This document shows, one piece after another, positions 15,506 to 21,215 of a stretch of 21,215 nucleotides of DNA (within the stretch, counting starts at the first letter, position 1; each line of letters begins with the position of its first letter). The DNA is taken from assembly GCA_902464015.1 (NCBI GenBank), contig CABQHM010000054.1, forward strand, positions 1-21,215. Direction: 5' to 3'. This DNA is from an uncultured Coriobacteriales bacterium (GTDB lineage Bacteria > Actinomycetota > Coriobacteriia > Coriobacteriales > UMGS124). Below the pieces are notes generated by a model. That model saw only the letters and a list, made by a program, of their open reading frames with translations, was not told where the DNA came from and made no database searches. The translations under genes and the position numbers were made by a program.

Positions 15506-15536
15506 ATAATAAGCCCTCAACATGGTTGAAAGTCAA
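15506..15536 (-). promoter_or_regulatory. MerR autoregulated promoter with 19-bp spacer and dyad
   Basis: On the minus strand TTGACT (15531-15536) and TATTAT (15506-15511) are exactly 19 bases apart. The spacer holds a perfect inverted repeat, TCAAC-CAT-GTTGA on the minus strand (15517-15529). The elongated spacer and central dyad are the hallmark of promoters remodelled by MerR-family activators. The predicted transcription start is about 60 bases before the MerR start codon. Confidence 0.8.
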
Positions 15537-15609
15537 GACCGGCGATCCTTTTGTTTGCTTAGTAAGCCGTCGGCGTTCCTGCGTGTCACACGCGCCGAAG
15601 GAGCCGGTC
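15537..15609. repeat. Nested inverted repeats between Uma2 and MerR genes
   Basis: GACCGGC at 15537-15543 pairs with GCCGGTC at 15603-15609, enclosing CGGCG/CGCCG and GCGTG-TCA-CACGC. This is a cruciform-like structure directly after the Uma2 stop and directly before the MerR -35. It probably serves as a transcription end for the Uma2 gene; there is no clear T-tract. Confidence 0.4.
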
Positions 15610-15613
15610 TCTC

Positions 15614-16162
15614 CTAAGCGCTTTTTACAATCTCGTCGAGGCTAATTGCAAGCCCGGGGTAAATGCCCACAGGGATGGGCTCCTCGAACGGATACATCAT
15701 CGGCGCAGGGTCCTCGGCGAATCGGGTGACCATCGTCCGACGCATCGAGGGGTCGACGATCCAGTACTCCCGCACGCCGGCCTCGCGGTAAAGGTTCTGC
15801 TTGGTGCCGTAGTCCATGCCCCGACTGCTCGGGGACACGATTTCGACCACCAGATCAGGGGCACCCTCGCACCCGCGGTTTGAAAGCTTCTTCCCGTCGC
15901 AGACGACGCTTAGGTCGGGCTCGACGAAGGTCGTGTCGTCGGCGAAGAGGTTCACGGCAAAGGGGGCGGCGTACACTTTGCAAGGGCCGCCGTGCAAGGC
16001 GATATGGGTCGAAAACCGAATTCCCAGCTGCATGGAGATGCCCTGGTGCAACCGACTCGGAGCGGCAAGGTCCCACAGCTCTCCATCGATGAGTTCGGCG
16101 CGCGTGCTCTCGGGAAGGGCCCAGTAATCATCAGCGGTCATACGCGGACTCGCCAGCGGCAT
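15614..16162 (-). CDS. Uma2-family (DUF820) restriction-endonuclease-fold protein
   Basis: A 182-aa protein with the Uma2 pattern: N-terminal M-T-A-D-D-Y-W-A-L-P, E-L-I-D-G-E-L-W-D, then the PD-(D/E)xK core elements E-P-D-L-S-V-V, P-D-L-V-V-E-I-V-S-P-S-S and K-Q-N-L-Y-R-E-A-G-V-R-E-Y-W-I-V-D-P. Length is usual for the family. Members are widespread in genomes of this type, often as scattered single genes, and their role is not established; nuclease activity is predicted from the fold. The ATG at 16162 is chosen because GGGAGGTT lies six bases upstream; an earlier in-frame start at 16177 lacks this spacing. No partner gene is visible. Confidence 0.9.
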   Translation of the reverse strand: MPLASPRMTADDYWALPESTRAELIDGELWDLAAPSRLHQGISMQLGIRFSTHIALHGGPCKVYAAPFAVNLFADDTTFVEPDLSVVCDGKKLSNRGCEGAPDLVVEIVSPSSRGMDYGTKQNLYREAGVREYWIVDPSMRRTMVTRFAEDPAPMMYPFEEPIPVGIYPGLAISLDEIVKSA

Positions 16163-16256
16163 AGCGCAACCTCCCATACATTCGCCAGATAGTATCGCAG
16201 GTATTGTAGCAGATGCCCGGAATCAAACTGCGACCTCATAATACAGGGCATCGTGC

Positions 16257-16333
16257 CGAATGGACCAAAACAAGGCCCAAAATCGCCTCGAAATGGTCCA
16301 TTCGACACGTTTGGCCTACGAACGTGCCAAACG
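16257..16333. repeat. Clustered inverted repeats
   Basis: CGAATGGACCA at 16257-16267 is the exact inverted repeat of TGGTCCATTCG at 16294-16304. Directly next to it CGTTTGGC at 16308-16315 is the inverted repeat of GCCAAACG at 16326-16333, and the following GGACCA echoes the first pair. The nested, reiterated TGGTCC/GGACCA modules look like a degenerate mobile-element end or a multi-hairpin RNA. Confidence 0.6.
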
Positions 16334-16368
16334 GACCAGAAACAGAATCAGAGGTATGTTCCTTCCCC

Positions 16369-16563
16369 ATGCACCGCTTCTCGTCACACTACCCCGACCT
16401 GCCCTCGTTTGCCCAAGATGGCCGGGCAGTTAAAGTGGAGGTTGAGACGCAGGCTGTGCCCGGAACCATGGTCTCCGGCGTGCGTCGCTGCCCCTGGTTC
16501 AAAGACGACCCCGACGCCTACGTCCTGGCAAAAACCCAAGCCGCCCGCAAGGCTCGTCAATAA
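16369..16563 (+). CDS. Small hypothetical protein
   Basis: A 64-codon ORF starting at ATG 16369. Codon third positions are mostly G/C, like real genes of this window, and the product has a mixed, protein-like composition (V-K-V-E-V-E-T-Q-A-V-P-G-T, then C-P-W-F-K-D-D-P-D-A-Y, ending in a basic A-A-R-K-A-R tail). No signal or membrane segment. The nearest purine-rich sequence (AGAGG) is too far upstream to be a good ribosome binding site, and the longer in-frame version from 16213 crosses the inverted repeats and is unlikely. I do not recognise it. It may be real or the end of a degraded gene. Confidence 0.4.
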   Translation: MHRFSSHYPDLPSFAQDGRAVKVEVETQAVPGTMVSGVRRCPWFKDDPDAYVLAKTQAARKARQ

Positions 16564-16622
16564 AACCTTGGGCCCCGCTTGGCCCTGGTAGCAGACGACC
16601 GGCTCATCTAGTCCGCGCCCAG

Positions 16623-18311
16623 TCAGCCCTGCTCCCCAAACCTAACCTGTCTGTCGCACACCTCGAGGGCGGCGGGGCGATGCGTCACAGCAATGACGGT
16701 CTTGTCGGGAAGCGCCCGCAGGTTCTCGAGCACGCGGCGCTCCGTCTCGGGGTCGAGCGAGCACGTTGCCTCGTCGAGCAGAAGCACCGGCCTGTCGGCA
16801 AATATGGCGCGGGCTATAGCGAGGCGCTGGACCTGCCCCTCAGACAAGCCCGCGCCGCCCTCGCCCAGCCGCGTGTCGAGGCCGTCAGGCAGCGCGGCCA
16901 CAAAGTCGGCGCCCGCCACGCGCAGCGCGTCCCACACGCGGGCATCGCATGCCGCGCCCTGCTCGCCTCCAAACACGACTGCGTCGCGAATCGTGCCGCT
17001 CATCAGGTGGTTCCCCTGGGGCACGTAGGCAAAGAGGCTGCGCCACCGGGCCGTCAGTGCTTCGTGGGAGCCGTCTTGCAGCACGACGTTGCACTCCCCC
17101 GTCTCGCATGGGCAGAAGGCCATCATCGCCTTGAGCGTCGTCGACTTGCCGCAGCCGCTGGGCCCCGTGAATGCCACGAACTCGCCGCGTGCGATGGTCA
17201 CATCGGGGCAGCGGACCAGGCACCCCTCGCCCGCAGCCTCGCCGTCGCCGACGACGGGGACGTAGCGGCACGAGACATCGCGCAGCTCGAGTCCCGTGAA
17301 TCCGGCAAGCTCCTGCGCGTAGGCCGCCTCTTCGCCGCGTGCCTCCCGCGGCAGCGCCTCGGCCTCCATGAGCCTCTCGGCGCTCGCTGTCATGGCGAAG
17401 TACTGGGGAATGCAGCCGGTGATGTTGGCCAGCGGGCCCTGCACCTGGCCCACGAGCTGCAGCGCCGCCACGAACGTGCCGTAGCTCACCGTGCCCTGCA
17501 GGATGCCGTAACCGCAGTACACCACGGCAAGCAAGTATGCCCCGCGCATGGCCAGGCCGAACCCGATGTTGCACATGTTGGAGAACCGGTTGCGTCTCAT
17601 GCGCACCGCGCGGTGCTCGTCCAAAAGCCCGGCTGCGCCGGACTCGACGTGGCTCTCCCGCTGGAAGCTCTTGACCACCATGAGGCTGTCGAGGCACTCC
17701 GTGAGATAGGAGCGGGCGCGCCCGTCGGCCTCGCGGATCATCTTGTGCAGATGCTTGAGCACGCGCCGGAAGCCGAGCGTGCATGCCGCGAGCACGGCGC
17801 CCGTCGGCATGATAATCCATGCGACCTGGGGAACCATCACGATGAGCAGCGCAAGGGAGCCTGCAAGCTGGGCAAGCATGCCCGCCGCCGACGGCACGAC
17901 CGTGGCGGCCCCGGCGGAGACGATGCGCGTGTCGTCCGTCAGGCGGCTCATCCACTCGCCGGCATGGGTCGCCTGCACGCTCGACAGGTCGGCGTGCAGC
18001 ACCTCGTCGAACAGGCGCATCTTGAACGTGTTCTGAAACGTCGCCTGCACGCGCTCGCGCAAGAAACGCTGCAGCGCCTGCACGGCGATGATGGCGACGG
18101 AGACGGCCGCGAACACGACCACGCTCGTCAAAAGGGCGTCGGACATCCCGCCTGCGGCCGCGTTCACCAGGTCGCGCATGACCCAGGCCGAGTAGACGCA
18201 CCCCGCGGCAAGGGCGATCTCGAGCACCGCGAGGGCGGCGACCATCCACAGGCGGCGCCCCAGTATGCGGACTATCCAAGAAACGGCGTGCAGGTTGGCG
18301 TTGTCGTTCAC
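16623..18311 (-). CDS. ABC exporter with fused membrane and ATPase domains
   Basis: Half-transporter of 562 aa. Residues about 15-310 form a six-helix exporter membrane domain. The ATPase domain has Walker A G-P-S-G-C-G-K-S-T at 383-391, the Q-loop glutamine at 432, the signature L-S-E-G-Q at 489-493, Walker B L-L-L-D-E ending at 514, and the switch His544. No N-terminal C39 peptidase is present, so it does not process double-Gly leaders. The start is taken as GTG at 18311, preceded by AAGGGGAT; the open frame continues upstream over the PqqD gene without likely coding content. It is last in the operon, 46 bases after the PqqD gene. By analogy with lasso-peptide clusters it exports the modified peptide (inference). 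Confidence 0.9.
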   Translation of the reverse strand: MNDNANLHAVSWIVRILGRRLWMVAALAVLEIALAAGCVYSAWVMRDLVNAAAGGMSDALLTSVVVFAAVSVAIIAVQALQRFLRERVQATFQNTFKMRLFDEVLHADLSSVQATHAGEWMSRLTDDTRIVSAGAATVVPSAAGMLAQLAGSLALLIVMVPQVAWIIMPTGAVLAACTLGFRRVLKHLHKMIREADGRARSYLTECLDSLMVVKSFQRESHVESGAAGLLDEHRAVRMRRNRFSNMCNIGFGLAMRGAYLLAVVYCGYGILQGTVSYGTFVAALQLVGQVQGPLANITGCIPQYFAMTASAERLMEAEALPREARGEEAAYAQELAGFTGLELRDVSCRYVPVVGDGEAAGEGCLVRCPDVTIARGEFVAFTGPSGCGKSTTLKAMMAFCPCETGECNVVLQDGSHEALTARWRSLFAYVPQGNHLMSGTIRDAVVFGGEQGAACDARVWDALRVAGADFVAALPDGLDTRLGEGGAGLSEGQVQRLAIARAIFADRPVLLLDEATCSLDPETERRVLENLRALPDKTVIAVTHRPAALEVCDRQVRFGEQG

Positions 18312-18357
18312 GCGGCAAAATCCCCTTGTACAAAAGCCTGCGGCAATGCGCGGCGGC

Positions 18358-18624
18358 CTACTCCTGCGCGATGCCCGCTTGCATGAGCTGCTGGCAGAGC
18401 GCGTCCACGTCCTTGGCGGCCGTCTGCTCGTCGATGTCGTACGCCTCGACCATGCCGGCGATGATCTGCTCGCGCGTCTGGCCCTGCTCCAGGCCCTTCC
18501 ACACATGCGCGGCCGTGGCGTTGAGCTTCACGATGCCGCTGAAATCCTTTGCGGCCGAGCCCGTGGCCACGGCGACCCACTGGCCGGCAACCTCCTGGAT
18601 GACGAAACCCTTCTTGATCTTCAT
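18358..18624 (-). CDS. PqqD-family peptide-recognition protein (RRE)
   Basis: An 88-aa protein with the PqqD fold: N-terminal strands (G-F-V-I-Q-E-V-A-G-Q-W-V-A-V), L-N-A-T-A-A-H-V-W-K-G-L-E-Q-G then helices with T-x-E-Q-I-I and D-V-D-A-L-C-Q-Q-L. PqqD-like domains bind the leader peptides of ribosomally made, modified peptides and deliver them to the modifying enzymes; in lasso clusters this is the B1 protein. The ATG at 18624 follows GAGGAAGGC; the TTG 24 bases earlier lacks a binding site. It sits between the kinase and the transporter in the operon, 27 bases from the kinase stop. Its presence is the strongest sign that the operon acts on a peptide. Confidence 0.88.
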   Translation of the reverse strand: MKIKKGFVIQEVAGQWVAVATGSAAKDFSGIVKLNATAAHVWKGLEQGQTREQIIAGMVEAYDIDEQTAAKDVDALCQQLMQAGIAQE

Positions 18625-18651
18625 GGCAAAGCCTTCCTCTTTTGACAAAAC

Positions 18652-19419
18652 CTAATCGTCGCAGGCACAACCCGCATATACCTCGCCCGTGAGAGCCTCA
18701 AACGACGTGCGCACGGCATCCTCGGAGATGTCGCACCCCATGGACCACACGGGTACGCGGGCAAGCAGGCGGTCCACGCAGGTGAGAACCGCGAGCGCCC
18801 CCATGGGGCTGTCGCGCGACACATAGCACTGCCGCATGATGAACTCAACAGCGTCCGCCGGGGCAAGGTGCTCGATGGAGCACTCGGGGGCCTGGTGCAG
18901 GATGCAGATGCCTGCAAGCGGGGCGCTGCCGTTGTAGCCCCATCCCTCCTTGCCCGTCCACGGGCATCCATACGCCACCACGCCTCCCTGCGGCGGGACA
19001 TGGACGAAGGGCTTGTCGCCGTTGAGGACCCTTGCCCCCGCCTTGCCGAGGTACCTCGTCCACAACCGCGCGTGCGTCGACTTGCCTGTGCCGCTTGGCG
19101 CCGCGAAGGCGTAGGCGCGGCCCGCATACTCCACGACGCATGAGTGAAACACGATGCGGTCGAGCGGGGCGAACCTCTCGGCAAGGTTCCTGTGCACGGC
19201 GCAGAACTCCAGGTAGGGTTCGGGGTATTCCGGGGCCATGGCACGCTCGAAGTCAAGGTCGGCGTCGGAGGCCCCCACCGTGAAGAGGGGCTCGCCGGCC
19301 TCTCCCCCGTCCACAAAAGGCAGGCAGGCATCCTTGAGCACGCCATGCCTGGGCGCCATCCCCACGGGAATGCCGGCTATCCTCAACTTCAAGGTCATCT
19401 CATGCCTCGCCTCGCTCAC
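18652..19419 (-). CDS. HprK-like P-loop kinase
   Basis: A 255-aa protein related to HPr kinase and the PadeK-type kinases of phosphorylated lasso peptides. The P-loop is A-P-S-G-T-G-K-S-T at 107-115. A following L-N-G-D-K-P at 132-137 supplies a Walker B-like Asp, and G-C-P-W-T-G-K-E-G-W at 151-160 is characteristic of this group. In the characterised relatives the enzyme phosphorylates a Ser of the peptide precursor. The start is GTG at 19419: GGGGAGGG lies six bases upstream and the GTGA overlaps the peptidase stop. An internal ATG at 19398 is weaker. No HPr or PTS gene is near, arguing against a role in sugar regulation. Confidence 0.85.
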   Translation of the reverse strand: MSEARHEMTLKLRIAGIPVGMAPRHGVLKDACLPFVDGGEAGEPLFTVGASDADLDFERAMAPEYPEPYLEFCAVHRNLAERFAPLDRIVFHSCVVEYAGRAYAFAAPSGTGKSTHARLWTRYLGKAGARVLNGDKPFVHVPPQGGVVAYGCPWTGKEGWGYNGSAPLAGICILHQAPECSIEHLAPADAVEFIMRQCYVSRDSPMGALAVLTCVDRLLARVPVWSMGCDISEDAVRTSFEALTGEVYAGCACDD

Positions 19420-19940
19420 GCCGGTCCCTCCCCGCGCTTCCAATCTTTCCAACGCCTCGCCAACTTGGGAAACGCCCTCTTGAGGGCGCCCTTTGCCTTT
19501 GCGAGGGCCCTGCGCCTTGCGATGCGGCCACGCTCGCCTCGGCGCAGCTTGCGCACGTACTCGAGGTACTCGGGGTCCTCCACCGTGCACGGCTTGCCGT
19601 CGCGCACGAACGACACGAGCACGCCCAAGACGTCCTCGAAGGGGATATCCCGCTCGTAGGTCACGCAGTTGTCGCCGATGATGGTGTAGCCCGCGGGCCC
19701 CACCTCCACGATGCGGTGCAGCGTGTACTTGCGGTCGCCCGCGCGGTAGTACATCACGACATCGTTGACGCAGAAGCGCTCGCCGGGACGCGCCGCCCTG
19801 ATGGTCACGACGTCGCGGCCTTCCCGCAGCATCGGCTCCATGGAGACGCCGCGCGTGCGGTACACGAGCACGCCGTCACGGGCCAGGACCTCCTCAAAGG
19901 TAGCGCTGGTGACGTTCACGGCCTTGGGGTCAGCAGTCAT
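19416..19940 (-). CDS. Soluble S24/S26-type peptidase
   Basis: A 174-aa protein with the signal peptidase/LexA-like catalytic fold. The nucleophile is Ser33 in G-V-S-M-E-P-M. The position of the general base carries T-L-H-R-I with His75, as in the Ser-His (SipW/archaeal) group rather than the Ser-Lys bacterial type. T-I-I-G-D-N-C at 86-92 completes the conserved core. No transmembrane anchor is present, unlike ordinary signal peptidases, and the C-terminus (129-172) is a strongly basic tail. It overlaps the nucleotidyltransferase gene by 11 bases and the kinase gene by 4. Its likely role is cleavage of the peptide leader or a related step (inference). Confidence 0.87.
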   Translation of the reverse strand: MTADPKAVNVTSATFEEVLARDGVLVYRTRGVSMEPMLREGRDVVTIRAARPGERFCVNDVVMYYRAGDRKYTLHRIVEVGPAGYTIIGDNCVTYERDIPFEDVLGVLVSFVRDGKPCTVEDPEYLEYVRKLRRGERGRIARRRALAKAKGALKRAFPKLARRWKDWKRGEGPA

Positions 19941-21120
19941 ACAGCCCCATCTCCTCGCCGAGCTTGCGGCGGCGGGCCGCCTCGTCGATGTCGAGTTGGA
20001 TCCTCGCCAGGGAGTCCTCGCGCGTCAGCAAGGTTCGGATGCATCGTCCTGCCTGGTAGATCCAGGCAAAGGGGCGAAGGACCGTATGGGTGCGCGCGGC
20101 TTTCCAGTTGCTCATGCCGCCTTCCTGCAGGTAGCCGAACAGGCTGATGGGTCCCCGCACCCGCTCCAGGGCCGTCGCGCCCGACTTCTCCTTGGTCTTG
20201 TGGCCGAAGTTACCCAGCAGCATCACGTGCTCGAGAAGCTCCGCGCACACGGAGGGCTCGACCTCGGCGCACCAGGCAAAACCCTCCTCCGGCATTCCCA
20301 GGTACACCTGGCAGAAGCGCGTGAGGCACTTGGCCGTGCGCTCGAGCTGCGGGTCATCCAGAAGGCAGCGGAACTCATCCCATCCCCCGCTTGCCAGGTG
20401 GGTCCGCGCGAACATCATCCAGTCGATCACCTGGCGGAAGCCCAGGCCGCCGTGCGCCAGGTGCTTGCGGGCATGGAGCAGAAGAACCACGCCGTTTATC
20501 ATGGTGGGGAAGACCGGGAACTCGTGCCCCTGCACAGTCGCAGTCTCAGTGTGCGCAAGCGCGTCTTGGAACAGGACGTCCAGGCGCTCCTTGCTCGCGC
20601 CCTGCGGAATGCCGTTGGGCCGCCAATGGAGCTCGAGATGCACGCCGTCTTTCTCGAGGCCCACGTGGTGGTCGCTCACACCCTCGTCGTCCTCGCCCAT
20701 GAAGCCTGCGGCAAGCAATGCCGAGCGTGCCTTGCCGAGGTTGTCCGGCGACACCATGCAGTCGATGTCACCGTAGGAGCGCAGGGCCGGGTCGGGGTAG
20801 AGCATGCCTGCGGCGACTCCCTTAAGAATGACCGCCTCGATGCCGCCGGCAGCCAGCACGCCGAGCGTCTCATCCTGCACGCCGAGCAGGTGCGCAAACA
20901 GGACGCGGCGCATGAGGTCGAGGTTGGTCCACTTGGCGACCAATGCTGTGTCTTTGCAGGCTTCAGCCAGGCCGCCCGGCACGAGAGCAAGGCCCGGGAT
21001 TGTCTGCTGCTGCAACTCGGCATATACAGCCGCCGGGTCGAGCCCCTCCGGCAACGCAACGCTCTCACCGCTTGAATACGCCGAGCGAATTATCTGGCAA
21101 ATGGTCTCTTCCAACGTCAA
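19930..21120 (-). CDS. Nucleotidyltransferase-fold protein, PF14907-like
   Basis: A 396-aa protein of the nucleotidyltransferase family found in lasso and related RiPP clusters. Diagnostic features are L-K-G at 99-101, Y-P-D-P-A-L-R at 108-114, the catalytic D-I-D at 118-120 and E-L-H-W at 164-167. The rest is mostly helical with H-A-R-K-H-L-A-H in the middle. The family is predicted to transfer a nucleotide or sugar group; the reaction here is unknown. The start is taken as TTG at 21120 because TTGA overlaps the stop of the preceding open frame, although no clear ribosome binding site is present and a second TTG follows six bases later. It is the first complete gene of the operon. Confidence 0.87.
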   Translation of the reverse strand: MTLEETICQIIRSAYSSGESVALPEGLDPAAVYAELQQQTIPGLALVPGGLAEACKDTALVAKWTNLDLMRRVLFAHLLGVQDETLGVLAAGGIEAVILKGVAAGMLYPDPALRSYGDIDCMVSPDNLGKARSALLAAGFMGEDDEGVSDHHVGLEKDGVHLELHWRPNGIPQGASKERLDVLFQDALAHTETATVQGHEFPVFPTMINGVVLLLHARKHLAHGGLGFRQVIDWMMFARTHLASGGWDEFRCLLDDPQLERTAKCLTRFCQVYLGMPEEGFAWCAEVEPSVCAELLEHVMLLGNFGHKTKEKSGATALERVRGPISLFGYLQEGGMSNWKAARTHTVLRPFAWIYQAGRCIRTLLTREDSLARIQLDIDEAARRRKLGEEMGLYDC

Positions 21121-21215
21121 TCGTCCGTTTCGTTTGCCTGAATGAAAAACCCGAAAGCAAGGATACCTGCGCTTATCACGCTGTCAACACGCCTATAGTT
21201 GCGCCACATATATGG
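21117..21215 (-). CDS. 3' end of an upstream gene, cut by the window edge
   Basis: The minus strand is open from the window edge to a TGA at 21117-21119 that overlaps the nucleotidyltransferase start (TTGA). The 32 visible codons give a basic stretch (W-R-N-Y-R-R-V-D), a hydrophobic segment (V-I-S-A-G-I-L-A-F-G-F-F-I) and an acidic end (N-E-T-D-D). An ATG at the third codon could make it a 30-residue peptide, but no ribosome binding site is visible before the edge. I cannot assign a family. Overlap with the next start suggests it belongs to the same operon. Confidence 0.55.
   Translation of the reverse strand, partial: PYMWRNYRRVDSVISAGILAFGFFIQANETDD

Larger units (their letters stand above)
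16163..16622. other. Intergenic repeat-rich region with one small ORF
   Basis: Between the Uma2 start and the ABC transporter stop. The left part (about 16200-16350) carries several inverted repeats and A-rich sequence unlike the flanking genes. The right part holds a small plus-strand ORF (16369-16563). After it GGGCC/GGCCC around 16570-16585 forms a short stem before the ABC transporter stop on the other strand, perhaps a weak shared terminator. Confidence 0.55.

Noticed and set aside
16257..16333. CRISPR-like repeats.
   Set aside because: Repeats are inverted, not direct, with no regular spacers and no cas genes.
16213..16368. Extended start of the small ORF before the peptide operon.
   Set aside because: The added codons run across the clustered inverted repeats and read as non-coding sequence; the ATG at 16369 begins the part with gene-like codon use.
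16680..18386. A long plus-strand frame opposite the ABC transporter.
   Set aside because: Product is His/Arg/Ala-rich low-complexity sequence typical of antisense frames; the minus strand has all ABC motifs.
18312..18506. N-terminal extension of the ABC transporter over the PqqD gene.
   Set aside because: The extension is Arg/Ser-rich, overlaps a well-supported PqqD gene in another frame, and a GTG with a good ribosome binding site exists at 18311.
21160..21187. TTGACA-16-TATCCT on the minus strand as the promoter of the peptide operon.
   Set aside because: It lies inside an open frame whose stop overlaps the nucleotidyltransferase start, so the operon more likely begins upstream of the window. 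An internal promoter cannot be excluded.
21117..21209. Small ORF starting at the ATG near the edge as a lasso precursor.
   Set aside because: A G-F-F-I-Q-A-N-E core would give Gly1 and Glu8, but the tail would be only three residues and there is no Thr at the second-last leader position. No ribosome binding site is visible.

Overview
The window is GC-rich and gene-dense, with several Tat-exported molybdopterin and flavin reductases, each beside its own regulator, and a LuxR regulator carrying a multi-helix membrane domain. This combination fits an anaerobic gut actinobacterium of the Coriobacteriia, most likely Eggerthellaceae (the Eggerthella, Gordonibacter, Adlercreutzia, Slackia group). 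That placement rests on protein character only; there is no rRNA or other marker gene here.

Layout. Positions 1-368 hold structured DNA without a confident gene. 369-4946 (minus) is a three-gene respiratory-type operon: Tat-exported molybdopterin oxidoreductase, four-cluster iron-sulfur protein, and a TorD-type chaperone with an unusual N-terminal domain. No membrane anchor subunit is present. A LysR regulator (5132-6067) reads away from it. A membrane LuxR regulator (6204-7778, minus) faces away from an exported pair: an unrecognised Tat protein (8097-9380) and a FAD-dependent reductase (9432-10901). A peptidase M19 dipeptidase (11232-12260, minus) follows, preceded by what looks like the 3' remnant of a lost gene. 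A second Tat FAD reductase (12792-14447, minus) lies downstream of a MerR regulator (14583-15440). Both have promoters with a 19-bp spacer containing the same dyad, so this regulator probably controls itself and the reductase. A Uma2-type nuclease-fold protein and a repeat-rich gap with a small ORF separate this half from the last region.

16623-21215 (minus) is a tight operon of a PF14907-type nucleotidyltransferase, a soluble S24/S26 Ser-His peptidase, an HprK-like kinase, a PqqD/RRE protein and an ABC exporter. Several genes overlap at start/stop codons. The set matches the tailoring and export part of phosphorylated lasso-peptide (RiPP) clusters, but no precursor, cyclase or transglutaminase-like protease is visible. 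The operon runs off the right edge, where the last 31 codons of an upstream gene, whose stop overlaps the nucleotidyltransferase start, can be read.

Read together, the left 15 kb is an accessory set of extracytoplasmic reductases for organic electron acceptors, each under a different one-component regulator (LysR, membrane LuxR, MerR). The right 5 kb is a peptide-modification and export module. Substrates cannot be assigned from sequence alone.
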